From: a bacterium
GTDB taxonomy: Bacteria > Cyanobacteriota > Vampirovibrionia > Obscuribacterales > Obscuribacteraceae
NCBI GenBank assembly: GCA_030431355.1
Contig: JAUIJG010000331.1
Span: forward strand, 1 to 5,945
Length of the DNA: 5,945 nt
Direction of reading: 5' to 3'
Every line of letters starts with the position of its first letter. Position 1 is the stretch's first letter. Positions 4,110 to 5,945 of the stretch are shown in pieces. A program made the position numbers and the translations under genes. Under the pieces are notes generated by a model that was not told where the DNA came from, made no database searches, and saw nothing but the letters and a program-made list of their open reading frames with translations.

Positions 4110-5945
4110 TCATATGTCTGATAGAGCCGGGGCTCCGTGGAACGCCTTTTCCAGGAATTCCTGGAAATCCGTGGCCATGAATTTGTCCAGGGAGTTATGG
4201 GAGAATTGTTCAAAAGAGAGAATCTCATCTTCACCTATCTCCTCAGTATGGAATTTTTTGTGGAAAAGATAGAGACACTCAAAATGCTTTTTTAGTCCTG
4301 AATCTTTTTGTTCTTCTTTTCTAAGGGATCTGGCTTTTTGAGAGGTGCTTTGCCTCTCCAGCCAGTTCTTGATCTCAGAGACCTCTGTCTGCTTCCAGCG
4401 CTTTGTCTCTATGAAATAGGAGAGAACAGCATCATCTATCTCCTCTTCCAGGCTTCTAAGGGTTGTGTTCAATCGCGAAATCTTTTTATGGAACTTCTCC
4501 CAGGACCTTTCCAGATCCGCCAGGGAGAAGATACTCTGAAAATAAGATTCTCTCTGGTCTTTCAATCCAGCATCCTCTTCCAGGTAATAGCTTATGGGAT
4601 CACTGAGATGGAAAGTCTCTCTTTTGATTTGATAACAGCTCCTTGCCAGGTCGGCAATCTTCGCCCGACGACTGCGACAACCGGATTCGGCTTCCCTAGG
4701 CACCGGAATCTTTTTTAGATCTCCTACCTGATTGTTAATGGTCGGATTCAGACCTGTCATAAAGGCGTTAACCAGGGAGGAGTTCAAATAACCAAGCAGA
4801 AAGTCATTGTCTATCTCTTCAGCGAAGATTGCCGAGGCTCCCACATCAAAAATGCAACCTGAAGGTAGTTTTCTCACGTTCAAACCATGCTTATTCACGA
4901 AGGAAAAAACCAGACCGGGCTTGAAATAGTGGCTCTCGTTTTTTACCACCCAGGAGATTCTGCCGCTCAAATATGGATACTTTTTGTTGGCGTTTTTTTT
5001 GATCCTGTTCCCATTGTCTTGCCAATCTACCACGTGATAAACAGGGCTATACCACCGGCTGGAGCCGGCTCCTTTTGCATAGGGGAACCATATACGGTTC
5101 AAATCTTCCGGGGGAACCTGCCAGATGTAGCGGAGGAATTGTTTGTTATCGGTGGTGGCAAGTCCCTGTTTGATCTGGGCGGTAGCCCCTAGTTTAGAGG
5201 AATCCGAGAGGGTTTTTACAAGGACTTCCGGGATTTGATGATTGAGGCTGTATCCATAAATCGAATGTATGATTTCTGACTTGATCTTTTTTTCTCTATG
5301 TTTTGCACTCGATTTAGCCAGGCAATCTGAAGGCTCCCGTACATCTCTCAGGTCCAGAAAGCTAATCGCATCATCTCTCTTCGGAGTTTTATTCTCAAAC
5401 ACCATAAGACAACTATTGATCTTCTCCCCGGACTGATTGGGAAAAATGCCGGGACCAAGATCAACCACCTGGTCAAGCTTTTGGTTTGTGAGGAAGCTTT
5501 CCCGCAGTCTTTTATAGGTGGGCAGGGTCAAGACCGATGCCTGGGTAATCACACCGAAGCGTCCTCCGGGCTCCAGTAACTCCAGGCATCGCTTGAGAAA
5601 CGCAGCGCTGAGGTCCGAACTGGACTCCGGATAGTCCATCCTGAGGAGATTTTTTATCTCTCTGCTGAGCAATTTCCTGCCAATATATGGAGGATTTGTC
5701 AGTATCGTCCCATAGGATTTTGATAGGGGAGAGTCCTCCGGCAGCTCCTTCTTCAGAGAGCCCAATCCGTTTGTCTCCGCCAGGTTTAGAAGTTGTATTC
5801 CCTGCATCCTCTTTAGATTGCCTGGGGAAACCCCGAGGCGCTTGCACCGGGCGGAAAGAGAAAGGGCGAGCAGCTGCAAAGCTTTCTCGTCTATGTCAGC
5901 GCCATGGAGTTGATAGGTGAGAAAGCTTTGCAGCTGCTCGCCCTT
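4110..5945 (-). CDS. pglX: PglX-like adenine-specific DNA methyltransferase (BREX type), N-terminal part outside window
   Basis: The frame is open from the right edge to a TGA at 4110-4112, giving 611 C-terminal residues. A TTG at 5879 is not the start, because the upstream codons encode YQLHGADIDEKALQLLALSL, the conserved GxDIDxxA segment after the SAM-binding motif I. Motif IV is NPPY (5685-5696), the N6-adenine catalytic motif, followed by SSDLSAAFLKRCLELLEPGG and a DLGPGIFP segment. Further on come QGLATTDNKQFLRYIWQV, WFPYAKG, SRWYSPVYHVVDWQDNG, then LLGYLNSSLVNAF and NPTINNQVGD (4719-4748). This order closely resembles the target-recognition part of PglX-family methylases as I remember them. 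The C-terminus has a helical or coiled-coil stretch (complement of ~4417-4503). In BREX phage defence, PglX methylates host DNA and marks self. No pglZ or brxL follows; the next gene, 80 nt on, is a signal-peptidase homologue. A solitary or type IIG-like relative is therefore possible. The right 27 bases may be an assembly artefact. Confidence 0.8.
   Translation of the reverse strand, partial: KGEQLQSFLTYQLHGADIDEKALQLLALSLSARCKRLGVSPGNLKRMQGIQLLNLAETNGLGSLKKELPEDSPLSKSYGTILTNPPYIGRKLLSREIKNLLRMDYPESSSDLSAAFLKRCLELLEPGGRFGVITQASVLTLPTYKRLRESFLTNQKLDQVVDLGPGIFPNQSGEKINSCLMVFENKTPKRDDAISFLDLRDVREPSDCLAKSSAKHREKKIKSEIIHSIYGYSLNHQIPEVLVKTLSDSSKLGATAQIKQGLATTDNKQFLRYIWQVPPEDLNRIWFPYAKGAGSSRWYSPVYHVVDWQDNGNRIKKNANKKYPYLSGRISWVVKNESHYFKPGLVFSFVNKHGLNVRKLPSGCIFDVGASAIFAEEIDNDFLLGYLNSSLVNAFMTGLNPTINNQVGDLKKIPVPREAESGCRSRRAKIADLARSCYQIKRETFHLSDPISYYLEEDAGLKDQRESYFQSIFSLADLERSWEKFHKKISRLNTTLRSLEEEIDDAVLSYFIETKRWKQTEVSEIKNWLERQSTSQKARSLRKEEQKDSGLKKHFECLYLFHKKFHTEEIGEDEILSFEQFSHNSLDKFMATDFQEFLEKAFHGAPALSDI
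5862..5945. repeat. Perfect 27-bp inverted repeat ending at the window's last base
   Basis: The left arm 5862-5888 (AAGGGCGAGC...AAGCTTTCTC) and the right arm 5919-5945 (GAGAAAGCTT...GCTCGCCCTT) are exact reverse complements, separated by 30 bases. The match stops at the inner edge (5889 G against 5918 T) and may continue past the window on the outer side. Both arms lie in the methyltransferase frame, encoding EKALQLLAL and KGEQLQSFL. A chance origin is very unlikely. A fold-back at an assembly end is the simplest reading. Confidence 0.9.

Noticed and set aside
5061..5072. Palindrome GGAGCCGGCTCC followed by TTTT on the + strand, looking like an intrinsic terminator
   Set aside because: It lies in the middle of the methyltransferase coding region, where it encodes KGAGS. 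There is no + strand gene for it to end, and the stem is short.
4308..5192. Two + strand open frames of 136 and 101 residues
   Set aside because: Both are antisense to the methyltransferase and show no family signal.
5877..5879. TTG as the start of the methyltransferase
   Set aside because: The frame continues upstream to the window edge and encodes the family's conserved GADIDEKAL segment, so translation must begin outside the window.
1..5945. tRNA, rRNA, CRISPR array, insertion-sequence ends or integrase-type attachment sites
   Set aside because: No cloverleaf, spaced direct repeats, transposase motifs or terminal inverted repeats were seen on either strand.

Overview
The window is bacterial, about 47-48% GC by eye, and gene-dense. 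Two genes lie on the + strand at the left: a glycine-rich C-terminal fragment and a secreted protein with a TonB/TolA-like C-terminal domain. Facing them are four consecutive genes on the - strand that fill the rest. Several traits together hint, at low confidence, at a cyanobacterial relative, possibly a non-photosynthetic lineage such as Obscuribacterales/Vampirovibrionia. These are one copy of the cyanobacterial HIP1 octamer GCGATCGC (75-82), an exported TonB-C-like protein without a membrane anchor, and a signal-peptidase-like protein extended by TPR repeats. A search is needed to fix the taxon.

Layout from left to right. 1-209 (+) is the end of a Gly-rich, glycine-zipper-like protein. 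264-992 (+) is the exported TonB-C-like protein. 1050-1310 (-) is a two-helix small membrane protein. 1311-1441 is an intergenic stretch with a perfect 30-bp palindrome. 1442-2644 (-) is an unrecognised 400-aa protein with an extremely basic C-terminal tail and a strong Shine-Dalgarno site. 2645-2874 is a 230-nt leader or intergenic region with small dyads, one abutting that Shine-Dalgarno. 2875-4029 (-) is a type I signal-peptidase (S26) homologue fused to TPRs. 4030-4109 is a short spacer with an octamer tandem repeat. 4110 to the right edge (-) is the C-terminal 611 residues of a PglX-like (BREX-type) adenine-specific DNA methyltransferase that runs off the window.

Two observations stand out. 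First, the signal-peptidase homologue keeps the nucleophilic Ser (S32 in SMSPTL), but the catalytic general-base Lys of box D reads Arg (R102). Box E has also lost the residues equivalent to E. coli S278, D280 and R282. It may therefore be a pseudoenzyme or a re-tooled protease carrying a TPR platform. Second, the last 27 bases of the window are an exact reverse complement of 5862-5888, only 30 bases away, inside the methyltransferase reading frame. This suggests a fold-back assembly artefact at a contig end, or an unusual hairpin in the gene.

The four - strand genes are co-oriented, but their gaps (80, 230 and 131 nt) are too wide to claim a single operon. The methyltransferase is the only sign of a defence locus. 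Any partner genes would lie beyond position 5945, because none of the usual BREX genes follows it on the downstream side.
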